Assembly: GCA_963662155.1 (NCBI GenBank)
Contig: OY759265.1
Span: forward strand, 45,083,406 to 45,147,405
Direction: 5' to 3'
DNA: 64,000 nucleotides
From: Lamellibrachia columna
Taxonomy: Eukaryota > Annelida > Polychaeta > Sabellida > Siboglinidae
Part shown: in pieces, positions 1 to 12,659 of the stretch
Layout: each line of letters begins with the position of its first letter
Position numbering within the stretch: the stretch's first letter is position 1
Program-made: the position numbers and the translations under genes
The notes under the pieces: generated by a model
The model's database searches: none
Seen by the model: only the letters and a program-made list of their open reading frames with translations
Told to the model about the DNA's origin: nothing

Positions 1-475
1 CAAATGTATTGATGATACTCTCAATTTCATATTTTAGAATATTCCAACATTCAATTGCGGTCTTATTCATCAGCATGTTATTCCAATCTAGCTTTGCTAA
101 GTATTTTCTCATATCTTTGTAGTTACCTTTGTGGAAGTTTCTCTTGTACGCTTTCTTATTTTTACTTTCTGATTTTACATTGATGTCAAAATGTATTTGA
201 TTATGGTCACTGTTACCCAATGGTTTAAATATATTTACATTGTCCACTAATTCATTTTGTGATGACAAAACTAAATCTAATACATTTTCTCCCCTGGTTG
301 GTTCTAGCTCGTGCTGAGTAAGAAAGCTATCCTGGATTAAAAATAGAAATTGTTTGTCCTCAATCCCTGTGCTCTCTAGAGAATTCCATTATATGTGTCC
401 ATGGTTAAAATCTCCCATTATGATACAATCCCCTTTACTAACTTCCTTTATAGCGTTGTTTATTTTTGTGTTGTC
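1..475 (-). mobile_element. CR1-type LINE, ORF2 endonuclease fragment
   Basis: Read on the minus strand, this segment is nearly the same as about 14,700-15,190, the endonuclease-to-linker part of the better-preserved CR1 ORF2 further right. It covers the part after the GDFN motif and the conserved SDH motif. It is truncated by the window edge. It stops abruptly near 476, where the equivalent sequence at 15,190 continues into the first endonuclease motifs, so the N-terminal endonuclease is missing. It is a dead fragment. Confidence 0.85.
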
Positions 476-765
476 CTATTCCCCATAAATCCACAAATCC
501 AACTTCCTCTTCCCTACATAGCTTCTGGACTAACATGTTAATTGCCATCCCCCGACAATTTCGATATTTGTGACCCCTCCTGCACATTACAGGTAAAATC
601 CCTGACAGTATTACCTGCTCAACCCGCGTCTGTTTTAGTGTTCTGACCAACTGCCTATATTTCCTAACTATGGCAGTTGTACCCTCCCTCTCTACGTTAT
701 TTGTCCCTACGTGTACTAAACCTGAGTCATCACTGTCCACCACTGTTCGTGGAAGCATCACCCCA
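476..765 (-). pseudogene. CR1 ORF1 esterase-like (SGNH) fragment
   Basis: The minus-strand frame contains VHVGTNN followed by ILSGILPV and a C-terminal FVDLW segment. This matches the esterase-like domain found in CR1 ORF1 proteins: GTNN corresponds to SGNH block III. The block I GDS serine segment is missing. A related, longer copy with GDSIIRK and VHVGTNN lies at 53,483-53,851. It sits directly upstream (in minus-strand terms) of the ORF2 piece at 1-475, so ORF1 and ORF2 order is kept but the DNA between them is deleted. Confidence 0.7.
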
Positions 766-3101
766 AGAACCCATCTTCCACCACTGATCTGACTATCAAT
801 GATACCTGGAAGACAACTGGTGACAAGATCATCTCATACACACTCCCGGGGATAGGCCATTGCATTAGGCTAAAGTGACTTCGACTTGTCATTGAATGTT
901 ATGTTATTGTAGTAATAATGATAAAACTGCAAACTGATTTTGACTTGTCAACTATCATAGAAAAAAGGAGCAGATGTCAGGGGGGGGCAAATATATTAGG
1001 AGGCAGATGTCTGGGGGGGGCAAGTGCCTCTAGGGGCAAATGTCTGGGCAGGGAGCATGTGACCGCAACCCATTTATATCACTATCAGTTGTGGTATCAT
1101 TGATAATTCATCAAATTTACTGTAAAGTTTGAGTCTTCAACATCCTTATCTCCAACATCTCCATGGGGAAATTTTTAATTACTACAAAGGGCAAACCCTA
1201 CACAGCATTGTAACAGCATTGTACAGGTGACCAGTGACCTGTTTAGTTTGGAAACTTGTAGGCTGAACATTAGGCTTGGATAAACAAGGGGCTGCATTCA
1301 AGTGGGGCAGGCTTCCTCTCTCACACAAAGGGAATGAGCAGGCAGGTGCCCTTAATTGGCAATCTCTGTAAATAAACCTTGTCCACTGAGAAAGAAAATG
1401 AGGCCTCAATGGTCTGATTTTGGTTTTACTGTCTGTTACAGTAACTTAGTATTTCTTTTTGAAGCAAATGCTTCATTATATTGTTCTTGTTCACAATGTT
1501 TCAATAACAGAGTAGACAGTTTCTATGCTGTAATGTTGACAGCTTCCTGGCTGTTACCAGATTCAGGGTGACATGCTAATAGCAGACAAATATGATTTTA
1601 AAAGTAATATAAGTAAATAAAAGGGTAAAGATTAACAGTATCAAGTCAATAATTCCAACAAAATCAATTCCAATTAAAAAAAAATCAATTAAAAAAATTC
1701 CAATTCCAACTAATTTTCGAAAATCAATTCCCATTCCGGAACTGGAATTGAGGGTCAATTTCAATTCCGGAATGGAATTGACCACATGCCTGAAGTATAT
1801 TCATGACAATATCATGTCTCTGTGTACTACAGCAACAGTCATGAACAGTATAATTGAATTGAAACAGGCTTATGTCTGTGGAGCTTTTGTCGGAGGGGCT
1901 TTTGTCCATGCACCATACTATCTAGCAGATGCTTTCAGTATAATACCTAATAATTATATATATATATATACATATATACATATATTTACACGTGTGGGCA
2001 GGTGGGCAGGTATGCGTGTGTGTGTGTGCAGCATTTATAAGGTAAAGATGTCACAAGCATAGATCTGCATTTGGTCCAATAACAATATTCATGCATTATG
2101 TTATCTAAATCGGGTGGACCCCTTATAGAATTTTGGCCCATTGAAAACAGTGCAATGTTGATTAGATAATGTAATGCACTTTGCAGCTAGGATGCTACAA
2201 TTTTGGTTACCGGTACATGCGTTTGGTTATCTTACCAGTGGCATTCGTCAAACTGACCAAACAGATTCATTAAAAACATTAAGACATCAGTGCAACACCC
2301 ATTGGCTCCATAAGAAAAATGCTTTTCCCTGTGGTTGATTACTTTATATATTCTATATGACACTGGCACTCTTATATTCTAAAAATAATATATACAAGAG
2401 AAAGTTTCTCATATTGTGATTCATTTTTATTATGCAAAAGATGAATTTTGTAAAATTTTCAAGTCACTGTATGTGTAATCTTTTCAGATGAAGGATTCAC
2501 CATTGGTTCATACAAGTACAGGTACTAGTTTTGAAGCATCCAGCACTACGGGTGATGCTGATGCTGAAATGCAAATCGATCCGGTAACGATATTTCAATG
2601 CGACACTTCGCGAATGCTGCTGTAGTCACGGATGACATTATTGCACCAATGAACGTTAATCATGTCTACTCCTATGTGAAGCTTCCATCAGATTCAGTGA
2701 GAACAAAGACATTGGTGCAGATGATGCACACTATGTGATAACAGCGGCATAACCGAGGGTGACTCAAGCAGCTCCGACACCTATGAGAAAGAGAAGAAGT
2801 TTGTCATTCGTGAGAAAAACTTATGTCACTTTTCTGCACCTGCCACACACCAAACAGCCATAAACTGTGACACAGGTTGTACTCATGTCTGATCAATCAG
2901 CCAAGGTCTTTCGGTTACTGGGGTGTCTGTCCAAGGCAAGTGTGCTGATTTCTACCCCTGGATGAGTGAAAGGTGAATTGAATCTGTTAAGTGTACATGT
3001 ACTATCAGTCAGAATAAGTAGTGTATTGGTGTATATTTACTTTCAGTAGTGTATTGGAAGAGACGATTGGTGTGCAAGTACTATCAGTCAGAACAAGTAG
3101 T
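766..3101. other. Non-coding stretch with small repeats
   Basis: I see no supportable gene. Points 1,640-1,785 hold a repeat of AATTCC/CAATTCC words ending in a near-perfect palindrome around AATTCCGGAAT. A short (TA)n and GT-rich tract lies near 1,955-2,030. At 2,488-2,582 a short open segment is bracketed by an acceptor-like TTTTCAG and a donor-like GTAACG; together with open fragments to about 2,990 it may be a decayed gene or transposon that I cannot identify. Confidence 0.5.
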
Positions 3102-3109
3102 GTATTGAT

Positions 3110-3849
3110 CAGGGTTGTTTGATTTAAATCATTGATTTAAATCATGATTTAAATCACTCCAAAAAATCATTGATTTATGATTTTTTTTTTACTTCCGGTT
3201 TTTTAATCACTGATTTATATGAATTTAACACAAATAATTGTTTACAAGCATCGAGATCAACAAAGTTTTGTATGTTTTTTAATACAAAACACAAAGTGTG
3301 CACACTTGTGTAGCTGTATTGACACCAGATGGCCTGATAGTCAAACATTTTATGACATTGTGTATGTTTGAGCTATTCCCTTTCTGAATGCAGTGAAGCC
3401 ACACATACGTGTCTTCAAGAGGAAGTATCTTTTCAAGTCAGAAACCTTCAGTTAAAGTCCTCTTAGAGCTTGTGCTAGTTGTTACCAATTCAGTATGTTG
3501 ACTCAGTTGTTTAATACTGTACCAGTTTGTATTCTGGTTAGAGACCCTTAGAGTACACAGAGCCCAGGACAGGTGCTAATCCACCCTCTCAGAAAAAAAT
3601 AATTAGCACTGCTACAACCACAGACACACAGCATGCTTTCCTTTCCAAGACAGATTATGCAACTACAGGGGGTGAGGCCTTGTGGACATTGTCTAATGTC
3701 TTTATATAAGCAAAAATCATGTGCACGTTTGAAAGAGTTTACAAATTTAAACATCTATATAAATGTATATATACCAGATGAAAAAAAAATCCGATTTAAA
3801 TAAAAAATCAGATTTTTTAAAACAAAAATCATGATTTTTTTCAACCCTG
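3110..3849. mobile_element. Non-autonomous hAT-type element with 8-bp TSD
   Basis: The left end CAGGGTTG at 3,110 is the reverse complement of the right end CAACCCTG at 3,842-3,849. Both ends continue into AT-rich, roughly inverted arms rich in GATTTAAATC and AATCATGATT words. The flanks carry an identical 8-bp duplication, GTATTGAT, at 3,102-3,109 and 3,850-3,857. A CAGGG terminus with an 8-bp duplication is the hAT superfamily signature. The 740-bp interior has no transposase frame, so it would need a partner supplied in trans. Confidence 0.85.
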
Positions 3850-3857
3850 GTATTGAT

Positions 3858-6124
3858 ACATATGATTGGTATACATTTACTGTCAGTACAAGTAGTGTAT
3901 TTGGTAGAGAATGAGACGCTTGGTTTACATTTGCTGTTGGTAGGAACAAGTAGTAGATTCAGTCAGAACAAGTAGTATATTGGATACACATGATTGGTGT
4001 ACATTTACTGTCCAATCAAAACAAGTAGTGTATTGCCATTGGTACAGATGATGATGGTGAAACAGTTGCATTATTATTAAAATGCCATGGCTTTATAAAG
4101 ATTAATTATTTCCTAAGCTAAACTACCAGTATATTTGATATGTTGTGGCATAATAATGATGTGTGTAACCGTGATATCCATGTTCCAGGTTGTATTTCCC
4201 GGTGGTAGAAGTCACCGTTTTTAGTCAATGTTTAGTCTTGGTTTCAGTCGTTCTAGTTAGCCTTATTTCTTTGGTAATTGTTTTTCTATGTGAATAAACT
4301 TTTGATATATTTTATGTTGGTCTCAATATAAATTAAATTGTGTGTAATGACATGCAATATGCTGCAGGTAACATTTTTGTTGAAAGAAGTTGGATATGGA
4401 TAAGAAGGCATTCACATCATTCAGTTATTAATATTTTAGTGGGGATTTTTGTAGTTTTCCAGGTTGTTTTTCGACCTACTCAGTACTATGGGTGCCTCAC
4501 AATTTGTCTATATCAGACTATCAGGATACTCACCTGTGTCAGGTCAATCTCAATAGCTAAGCTTTTCATCAATTCAATTCGGTTCAGAATAGACATCACA
4601 GATCCTTCCCACATCGCAGGATGGGATTACTTGTCTTGCCTTTCCTGAGCCTGAAATATAATTTGTCAGGGTTAGTTGATAGCACTAATTCTATAATTAC
4701 CATAATAGTTGCAAAACTGTGAACATTACATACTGTCAGTAGTTAATTATTGTTATTTAAATGATTACATTGCACCCAAAAACAAGGTGTTGTGGTGTGC
4801 TACAGAGAGGGGTGATTACAAGTATGGATATTAATGTAATCATGATTACAGTAATTATTGCAATTACTAATGCAATATCACAATTACTAATGCAATCATG
4901 ATTACAATCATTATTACAATCACGATTACGGTAACATTTAAGAATATCTATATATTCACATAATGAATTAAATAAACCCTCCTGTTATTATTGTCACCAA
5001 TGTTATTCAACACAAAATCAAACACAATATTAAAATACAGTCACGGTACACTTCATTAGATTACATACAAAATAAAGAGAAAAACCTGCTTGCATTGGCA
5101 TTACAGTTCGGACCTCGCCCTCGGGCTAGGTAAAAGAAATATGCAGAAAAAATAGGATTATTAAAATGGCAATGATTCGATAACAATTGAATTACTGACC
5201 TGCTAGCTATAGAGCGAATCAATGAGTCGGCACGCAAATCATGCAATGACAGCAGACCAACATCTAGCACCGCCCCGTTTGTGCATATCACTACAAAATC
5301 ATCGTCTTCGCCTTCGTACGGTGATGCAAGCACCAACGCGGTCGGGCAAACGGTGCTGCATAGCCATAGCATAGCCCTAGGCATAGCAGCTTCCTCGGCG
5401 CAGCATGATGACTCAACGTAAACGTGCGCAGACATCGGGACGCAGTTTCCACAGGTTCACCACATCACATTATCTATTCAGGAAGCGTTGACAGTCAAAG
5501 CGCTGTTGTAATTTTTCCTGAATCCAACGTCAACAAAGGCTAAGCCGACCTGAAGTCTGGAGCGTGACTCGCACACTCGGTGACACTTTACGACTATCAA
5601 CCGTTGTTTCCGTGTGGCCTGTCGAACTGGACTCTTCGTCTGTGGTTTCCATTTCTCCAAAGAAAGACAACTATTACGGAAGTTCAGTAAATCGCTAATC
5701 GCTAGTAGCATATCTGGTAAAACTGTCACAAGTGCTGCATCTATCTTGTCAACAAGTGACAAATTGTTCCGGTATTCCGTTATCGCATATTCTCGTTGGT
5801 TAGCGTCTCGTGTGTTCGAGAAGTATGGCGTTTTCCACGAATTTTTGCGTGTTTTGTTGTAATTTCTTTACCTTTTTTATTTGGAGCGAACAAAAACACT
5901 ATTTTGTTGACGTGTGTAAACACTTATATATATAACAGAGAACCATATATTTTTTCGCTCCAAAATGCATATTTACGAAATAAATCGCAAAAAATCGAAA
6001 ATTTACATTGATTAGATATACGCGACTCAAACCACTTGCTTCGACAACAAGATGGCGATATGCAGTGATGCATTTTGTCGATTTTTTTCTCGAACAAAAT
6101 CAGTTTTTCAGTTTATCTCATAAA
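3858..6124. other. Non-coding stretch, no supportable gene
   Basis: Short low-complexity words repeat here: GTACATTTACTGTCAGTA-type phrases at 3,860-4,030 (also at about 3,000-3,110, flanking the hAT element) and TAATCATGATTAC-type words at 4,830-4,935. The frames at 5,061-5,860 have no recognisable domain, codon pattern or splice structure, and I do not call them genes. Confidence 0.5.
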
Positions 6125-6412
6125 TTAGCAGGTATCTGTCACCATTAATGCATAGTTAGATAATATATATTTAAATATAGGCATAACACAAAATTGCTTC
6201 AGTTCCCCTTTAACACAATCATTTGGCAGTTTGTTCCAATCATTTATCACCCTCTGTGAGACAGAGTACTTGCTCATGTCCAACCTACACTGCTCCTTAA
6301 CTGATGCTGCTTTGTGTCCTCTTGTTCTACTGCCTTCTTTAAGTTTGAATAACATATTCCTATCAACATCCTCATAACCGTTCACTATTTTAAACGCTTT
6401 CTGGACCGCCGA
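6125..6412 (-). mobile_element. CR1 3' end fragment
   Basis: The minus-strand translation runs through NGYEDVDRNMLFKLKEGSRT and on to VINDWNKLPNDCV. This is the same C-terminal ORF2 tail as at 12,440-12,655 and in the large ORF at 12,765-15,383. The fragment directly abuts the truncated exon of lengsin copy A at about 6,413, so a CR1 insertion or a deletion anchored in it probably removed the 5' half of that gene copy. Confidence 0.85.
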
Positions 6413-6413
6413 C

Positions 6414-7415
6414 AATCCTCAGGAAATGTGTCCTCGCTACGTGGCTCGGAAGCAGCTTGAGCGCATGCGCAACCATGGCTACACTCTCACTTCAGGCTGG
6501 GAATTTGAGTTTACGTTGATGGAAGGCTAAGACAAAGAGCCACTTTTGAAGAGTCGTAACTTTTTTAGTAATTACACACTCGCAGCTTACGAACCTTTCC
6601 TATATGGACTCGATTCGTTCCTGGTCGGTAGTGGAGTAGATGTTGAGTCGTACTTGAAAGAATATGCTCATGGTCAGTTCGAGTTAGCCACCAATACAGC
6701 TGAAGGCATCCGAGCTGCGGACATGGCCTTCAACGCGAAAGAGGCGGTCAAGGAAATATTTGCACAGAATAACCAAACGGCGACATTCATGACGAAACCG
6801 TTGCCTGACGAATGTGCTAGCGCACTGCATCACAACCATTCCGTCTTCAACTTGGCCGGCCACAACGCGTTCTACAACCCAGAAGCCGACGACAATTTGT
6901 CTGACGTCGCCCGCTACTGGATGGCAGGCCTGATCGCCCACGCCGGCGCCCTCACGGCTATCTGTTCGCCGACAGTCAACTGCTACCGACGTCTGCATCA
7001 GCCGTGGGCGCCCAAATGCGCTGACTGGGGAATCGACGACCGCATGACATCTTTTCGGATGAAGGCCAAAACTGAGAAGCGAACGTACATCGAAAGCCGT
7101 ATTCCGGGAGGGAGCGCTAATCCGTATCTTGTAGTGGCTGCGACTGTGGCAGCTGGTATGGATGGTGTCACTAGAAAACTGAAATGCCCCGGTCAGAAAG
7201 CTAGCAACGCGAAGGCTGCCCTCCTGCCAAAAAGCCTGGCGCAAGCCTTGCAAGAGTTGCAAGACGACCGTGTCATGGTCGAAGCCCTCGGGGAGCAGTT
7301 TGTAAGCTGGTTCGTCAAAGTGAAGACAGAAGTAGAGTTGGAGAAACTTAAAGACGTCGACCTCACGAAGAAGGACGTTGAAAAGGAGCGACAACTTTAT
7401 ATGGAGTTGCTGTGA
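6414..7415 (+). pseudogene. LGSN-like: Lengsin copy A: truncated last exon with premature stop
   Basis: This is the class I glutamine synthetase-like catalytic exon, closely similar in DNA to 48,029-49,035 of intact copy C. It begins mid-exon (AATCCTCAGG), right after a CR1 tail, so exon 1, the intron and the first ~58 codons of exon 2 are missing. An in-frame TAA at 6,528-6,530 lies where copy C reads GTG. Downstream the frame stays open for about 290 codons to TGA at 7,413-7,415 and keeps GQFEL, HHNHS, NCYRR and the GGSANPYLVVAATVAAGMDG block. The intact tail suggests recent death or gene conversion with copy C. A 253-codon antisense frame across it is a shadow. Confidence 0.9.
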
Positions 7416-8590
7416 CGCAGAATGCATTGTCAAGCTCTTGTGCAAGTGACGTCAAGTTAGGAATCAACGTATAAGCCCATACTTGTTAAAAGCGTTGTTG
7501 TGACTAGATCGCTTTGCTTTACAATGTAAACGTAAGTCTTATTTATGAAATAGTTAACCATACACATAGTCAGTCGAGCATGAAAAACATAGATTGTATA
7601 ATCAATTACGGCTAGATACGTATTTCTCATGTTACATTTATTCATGGGATTTTCAGAGTAGTTTGCATGTTATATTTACTTTAATTTAGCCGTGCACTCA
7701 GTTATATATACGCGCATTTAGTTGACTGTTTATTTGGTAGTTCGCCAGACGAAACAGAAATGGCTTGTCACCTGCTGGCGTTATCACAAAATAAATTGTC
7801 CGTTGTTGGGTAACCAGTAACAACGAAGTTTGCATCATTCCAGTCGCTCCATCTGTCGGATACTCTCGGGGTGCCATACATCCTCAGAACACCAGATATT
7901 ACATGACTACACGAAGTAATTTAATCGATGTTGGCAAACACGACGTGTTGTGAATATTTGGTATACCTTATTGAGTCACACTTTACATTGCGTCCTAGCA
8001 TTAATAACACAATTCAGACTTGTTAACGAATGTAAAAGCAATTCATAGACGTCGGAACCGAAGGGAAGGTGCCGGGGGCCGGGTCGGCATCATATGTTGA
8101 TTGGGGGGGGGGTCTCGAACATTTCCCTAATGTTTGCTAGAATAGAGGCCAAGCTTAGTCACCCGTCAGTTTACCATGCTACCATGGTTCTTATTTATAC
8201 AACAGAACATATTGAAATTTGTTTTTATTTAATCAGACGAAAGAGACAATAGAGACACACACAACGACAGTTTGATTTGCATTTGCGGAACGTCCCTGAC
8301 TATTTCTATATATCTATATATCATGTAAATAAGGCGCCGAGCCTTTTAGCCTACGCCAGATTAGGCCAATACTCTACAGTTCATTGTACATGTAAAAAGC
8401 ACACTTCTGCGAAATCGGCAATGATCTATCAGCACGGAAGAATGTCATGTGTGCGGATACTAAGAAGATTTAGTACTAGCGCATCCTTCAGAAGGTGTAG
8501 AGTCAGCGAGCCCGCGACAAAAAAGCTGGTGAAGATGTACTGATTAGCAAGGGAAGAGCTCCTTCTCCCGCTTTAGCTCCACCTGCAGCT

Positions 8591-8749
8591 GTGTGTGTGT
8601 GTGTGTGTGTGCGTGTGCGTGTGTGCGTGTGTGCGTGTGTGCGTGTGTGCGTGTGTGCGTGTGTGCGTGTGTGCGTGTGTGCGTGTGTGCGTGTGTGCGC
8701 GTGTGCGCGCGTGTGTGTGTGTGTGTGTGTGCGTGTGCGTGCGTGCGTG

Positions 8750-8808
<59 letters not shown>

Positions 8809-8830
8809 TTGCGTACGTGCGTGCGTGTTC
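8591..8830 (+). repeat. (GT)n / (GTGTGC)n / (GTGC)n compound microsatellite
   Basis: A 240-bp alternating purine-pyrimidine tract moves from GT through GTGTGTGC to GTGC units. The equivalent place in duplicon C (50,032-50,127) holds mostly pure GTGC units. All the Cys/Val or Thr/His-rich frames across it are translation artefacts. Confidence 0.95.
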
Positions 8831-9057
8831 ATCCTGTGGCCATGCTTTCTGAAAATCATTGTCTTCGCCTTCCATCAAATTATTTTTTATTTTTGACTAG
8901 TGCCTGTTAAATAAGATTTCCGTGCCTGGGCACGCACTAACTTTCATATTTGCGATTGTTACGGTAACGTTATATCGATACCGAAGACACGAAATACAGC
9001 GAAGTCTTGACACGTTGTTTCGGATAATGCGACTCCAAGCACGAGTGGTATCCAACA

Positions 9058-9182
9058 GACGAGGAGCAAACCCGGAGCCCCGCATGGGTCTTGAGGACGC
9101 ACCTTGTATCGAATGTGGCGAAACATTCACTGACAGTAGGGCACGTGATATGTGGATAGAGTATTCCACATGCAAACCTTGA
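9058..9182 (+). pseudogene. Cys-rich (PHD-like) transposase-tail fragment
   Basis: The frame contains EDAPCIECGETFTDSRA, then WIEYSTCKP before a stop. The spacing CxxCGExFxDSRxxxxWIExSxC resembles the Cys-rich C-terminal tail of some pogo/CENP-B-like transposases. The same fragment, with CxKCGEIFADSRA and IECSTCKP, lies in duplicon C at 50,150-50,263. It was therefore present before the duplication. No DDE domain is visible next to it. Identity is a motif-level guess. Confidence 0.35.
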
Positions 9183-12100
9183 ACTCTCGAAGAATGTTCG
9201 GTGCACGAAAGTATTGACTTTGTACTCGAAATGTAGGATGAATAGGCCGCTGCTCGGGTTGCATCATTTTTGTAAACTCGGATTAATAAGCAATATGTAG
9301 AAACAATTAACTTATGTGACAACTACTTGTGTGGAACACTATGATTGTGTGTTCCGATGACATGGAATGATGCTGACTACAATCGTTAACTTGATTTGTT
9401 TGTTACAGCGATGGTTTGTCACAGTGGCACATCTAGGATCTCCCAAAGGGTGACGCCAAAGAGGGGCCAAGGTTAGTCACCCATTAGTTTACCACGCTAC
9501 CGTGTGGTGGCGCGAAAGGTTTTATGCGAAAAAAAATCTAAATATTAAACATGAACCAATGCCACCCCCCAAAAAAAAAAATACGAGACTGGTTTAACAC
9601 ATTTTGGGGGTTTTACCTAAGGGGCCCGTCTCAGACACATTTCCCCACTAACGCTTCTTTATACCACGCCCCTCAAAGCACGTCACTGCCCCTGGCAAAC
9701 ACCATTTCAACTTATCTTAAAATATCCAACAACGCAGCAATTGCAGCGATAGCTGTTCGTTCTTATAATTAAATGACTGTCTACTATTTGGTACTCATCT
9801 ATACAGCTTGTGAAATGAGGCAATCGGGACTGAACGAAATAGTCCCAGCTACGAACGGCAGCAAAGAGATTTCAACCCGAGTTGTTCATCACATCCTGAC
9901 GTATGTTTCTTGTAATTTAACAATACGTTGCGTTTCCTATGTGATTTGAACAAACATACACCATCAAATGCTTGTGGACTGATTTTCAACCATTATTTGT
10001 ACACGACATCCGTGGAACCGGGTTCAGCGGCAACTTGCCTTCCTAGTACCTTTCCCGTCCGACTGTTTCCGTGATTTCTGAACATGGGAAATAACAACTC
10101 TGCACCACGTTGGACGAAATGACGTGAGTGCGCTTTTCGCGCATGTCCACTCTTCTCAGTGGCATTCTCCATAGCGAACACAACAACATACAAATGGAGT
10201 GTTCGGTCACAAAAAGAGAACGAGCAAATCATAAAGGGAACGACTGTGAGCCGTATGATGTGAATGATGTACGCTCGTTACAGGAAGACGTCTAAAATAT
10301 ACAAATTGCGAAATTTTAAGTCTGGACGAGAACGCCGTGCTGAAACGTTCTGAAAGCGGACATATCTAAGTGCGTGGTTTTGCTTTTGCCTGCGTCAACG
10401 CTAACCCAACAAAGATCCTCCACATACGTTGAAGCTGTTATCAAATTATTTCAAGGTTGTGAATATTTGTTGAAAAAAATGTATCGATTGCCCGTCATCG
10501 ATATGAATTCAATGTTGCGATGTGCTTACGTCACGAGACCGCCGGTCAATTATAGTCACACGGTTGCCAAAAGCCATTTTGCTTAGATGCAAAAACAATA
10601 ATGTTTTCGGCAGTTACTTTCGGCAAAAAATTCACACGTTTTTCTCTAACGATTAGGCCTGATATAATGTTTAGCATAATATTGTAACTATTGCATGTAT
10701 GTTATTGCAAGTAGGGTACGTAACGGTTCTTATATTGTGGTGTTATTCTTTGCTCAGTTTAAATGTTTTCTTTCTGTTTTCAAGTGCGAAGAATCAGCCG
10801 TGAAGTCAGCGGAAGATCAAGTATGAGGTATTTTTGATTGCTGCTGTAGAGATAGGTGATGTTATGTTTTCATATGCATCAGCCGTGGCCTCAGCTACCA
10901 TCATACGATGGAGTAACGAACAACAGGTAAATCGGTAATTGAATTTGCTTAATCATGATGATGTTCGTTTTGAAATGTTGTGTAGTTCCTTTTGTTTTAA
11001 TCGATGGTGTGTGTGCGTGTGCGTGTGCGTGGGCGTGTGTGTGTGCGCGCGTGTGTGTGTGTGTCCTCTTTCTGACAAAACAACACGTTTGGTTGAGACT
11101 CAGCGTTAGTTCTGTGTATGCCAGCCTCCCTTAATACGTCACTTGTAGTCTCGGTTATCCCGATCTCAAAGAATTGCGTTTGCGCTTATCCGTTGCGCCG
11201 GCTAACATGTCAGCCCTCTTTCAGAATACATTCTGAGTAAATCACAGGTGTGTTATTCTTGATTTTAGTTGCACGTTGTTAGTTTTTATTATCTCTTTGA
11301 GATGCATAGCCCCAACACCACGACTTTTGTTCCGTTTTAAGTAGATGGTGGATAATCCTTTATTTAACTGGCCTAAGTTATTACGGCTTTATGTCGACGC
11401 ACTTAGCTCCATTTTTTCCACGTTAATTCCAATACAAAAAGGGCATATTATTACTATATTATAAAATCTTGCTGTTTTGGATTATTTTAGCAATGAAAAC
11501 ACGCAACAAGTTCTTTTGCAGCTTGGGGGCGTACCATATCTCAGCATAAAAATGGTTCCCTACTTCCGCCAAACTTCTCCACATATATCTACGGCACATA
11601 CGTACGCGTCAAGTGATCACAAATTACACACCTAACCATATAATGATAACAATTTACAAATACAAAAGTAAGCAAGTTTTCGCTAGCTCTTACACAAATC
11701 AATACTTTAGCGTCGCACAAGTCCGAAAGGTTTCACTACTAATTGCGTCTCTAACGCTTTCTAATAGCCAATGATTGCATGGCTTTAATTCCTCAAAACA
11801 ATTCAAATTCTTAAAATGTGCTTACGTTTTACTTTACAATTATTTACATATACCGGTTATTCGTATAAATGACCAGACCGTTTCATGTTAAGTGACAAAA
11901 CGCGTTATACTTCACGATATTGACTGGTGGGTTTTCCTACACATCGCTGAACAACATGCAACAGAACACATGATTTATCACGAAACGCGTTTAATAGGGA
12001 ATAACAGCAACAATTGCTTGAAATCATATTATATTAGATATTGTAGTATATTTCCACAAAACCAAAAAATTCATTAGAATTCCATTAATCAATAATTCCA

Positions 12101-12289
12101 AATAATACTCTGTTCTACCGGCCTGTCTCGATTATGCATATTTTCCCCTCGCTTATCGGCAAGCTTCGACGTGACGTCATTGATGATAAGGAAGTGATAC
12201 GAGACTGGGACTTTCCATTCAATCAAAGTACCGTTGACAGCGGTAGTGGTTGTTTAGAAGCAAGCATCAGAATGGTTTATTGTGCGGCA

Positions 12290-12657
12290 TTTGATTGTAA
12301 TTTAACAAGATTCAATAAGATTGCCATCCCAATCAACAAGTTCCAGATGGCAAGTGGACAAGGAAGCCATTGGCTTAACGAGAGTCCAACAATTTTATTA
12401 TCTATGTGTAGCCCCTTTTCAGATATCTGTCAACTCTGTCAATTTTTAAACATATTCACACTACTAGCATTAACACAATCATTTGGCAGTTTGTTCCATT
12501 CATTTATCACCCTCTGTGAGAAAGAGTACTTTCTCATGTCCAACCTACACTGCTCCTTAACTAATGCTGCTTTGTGTCCTCTGGTTCTACTGCCTTCTTT
12601 AAGTTTGAAGAACATATTCCTATCAACATCCTCATAACCGTTCACTATTTTAAAGAC
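12290..12657 (-). mobile_element. Outer CR1, 3' part (tail and 3' UTR)
   Basis: The minus-strand translation starts at NGYEDVDRNMFFKLKEG and ends near SVNMFKN. The 3' UTR then carries the GGCTTCCTTGTCCACTTGCC-type phrase shared with the other CR1 ends here. Its 5' continuation is not adjacent: it resumes at 15,328 after the inner CR1. Joined conceptually, the two pieces run on from the LRGDQ motif to the VFKI motif. Confidence 0.8.
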
Positions 12658-12659
12658 TT

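Larger units (their letters stand above)
6414..12127 (+). repeat. Segmental duplicon A (lengsin exon 2 plus 3' flank)
   Basis: The whole block aligns in order and orientation with 48,029-53,418, including gene tail, AT-rich flank, GT-type microsatellite, a Cys-rich coding fragment and several kilobases of non-coding DNA. Homology ends on the left at the CR1 junction (6,413) and on the right at the shared phrase TCTGTTCTACCGGC. Copy A has about 155 bp at 8,365-8,520 that copy C lacks; copy C has extra sequence at 51,790-52,430. Apart from the lengsin tail I see no gene. Confidence 0.85.

Noticed and set aside
5061..5862. Overlapping frames of 82-124 codons on both strands
   Set aside because: No recognisable domain, no splice structure and mutual overlap; treated as chance in a slightly GC-richer patch.
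6684..7445. 253-codon antisense frames opposite lengsin exon 2 (also 48,304-49,065)
   Set aside because: They mirror the sense codon bias of a well-supported exon and have no domain or promoter.
8503..8910. Thr/His- or Cys/Val-rich frames
   Set aside because: Translation of the GT/GTGC microsatellite; the same applies to 26,186-26,854, 46,884-47,334 and 50,033-50,142.
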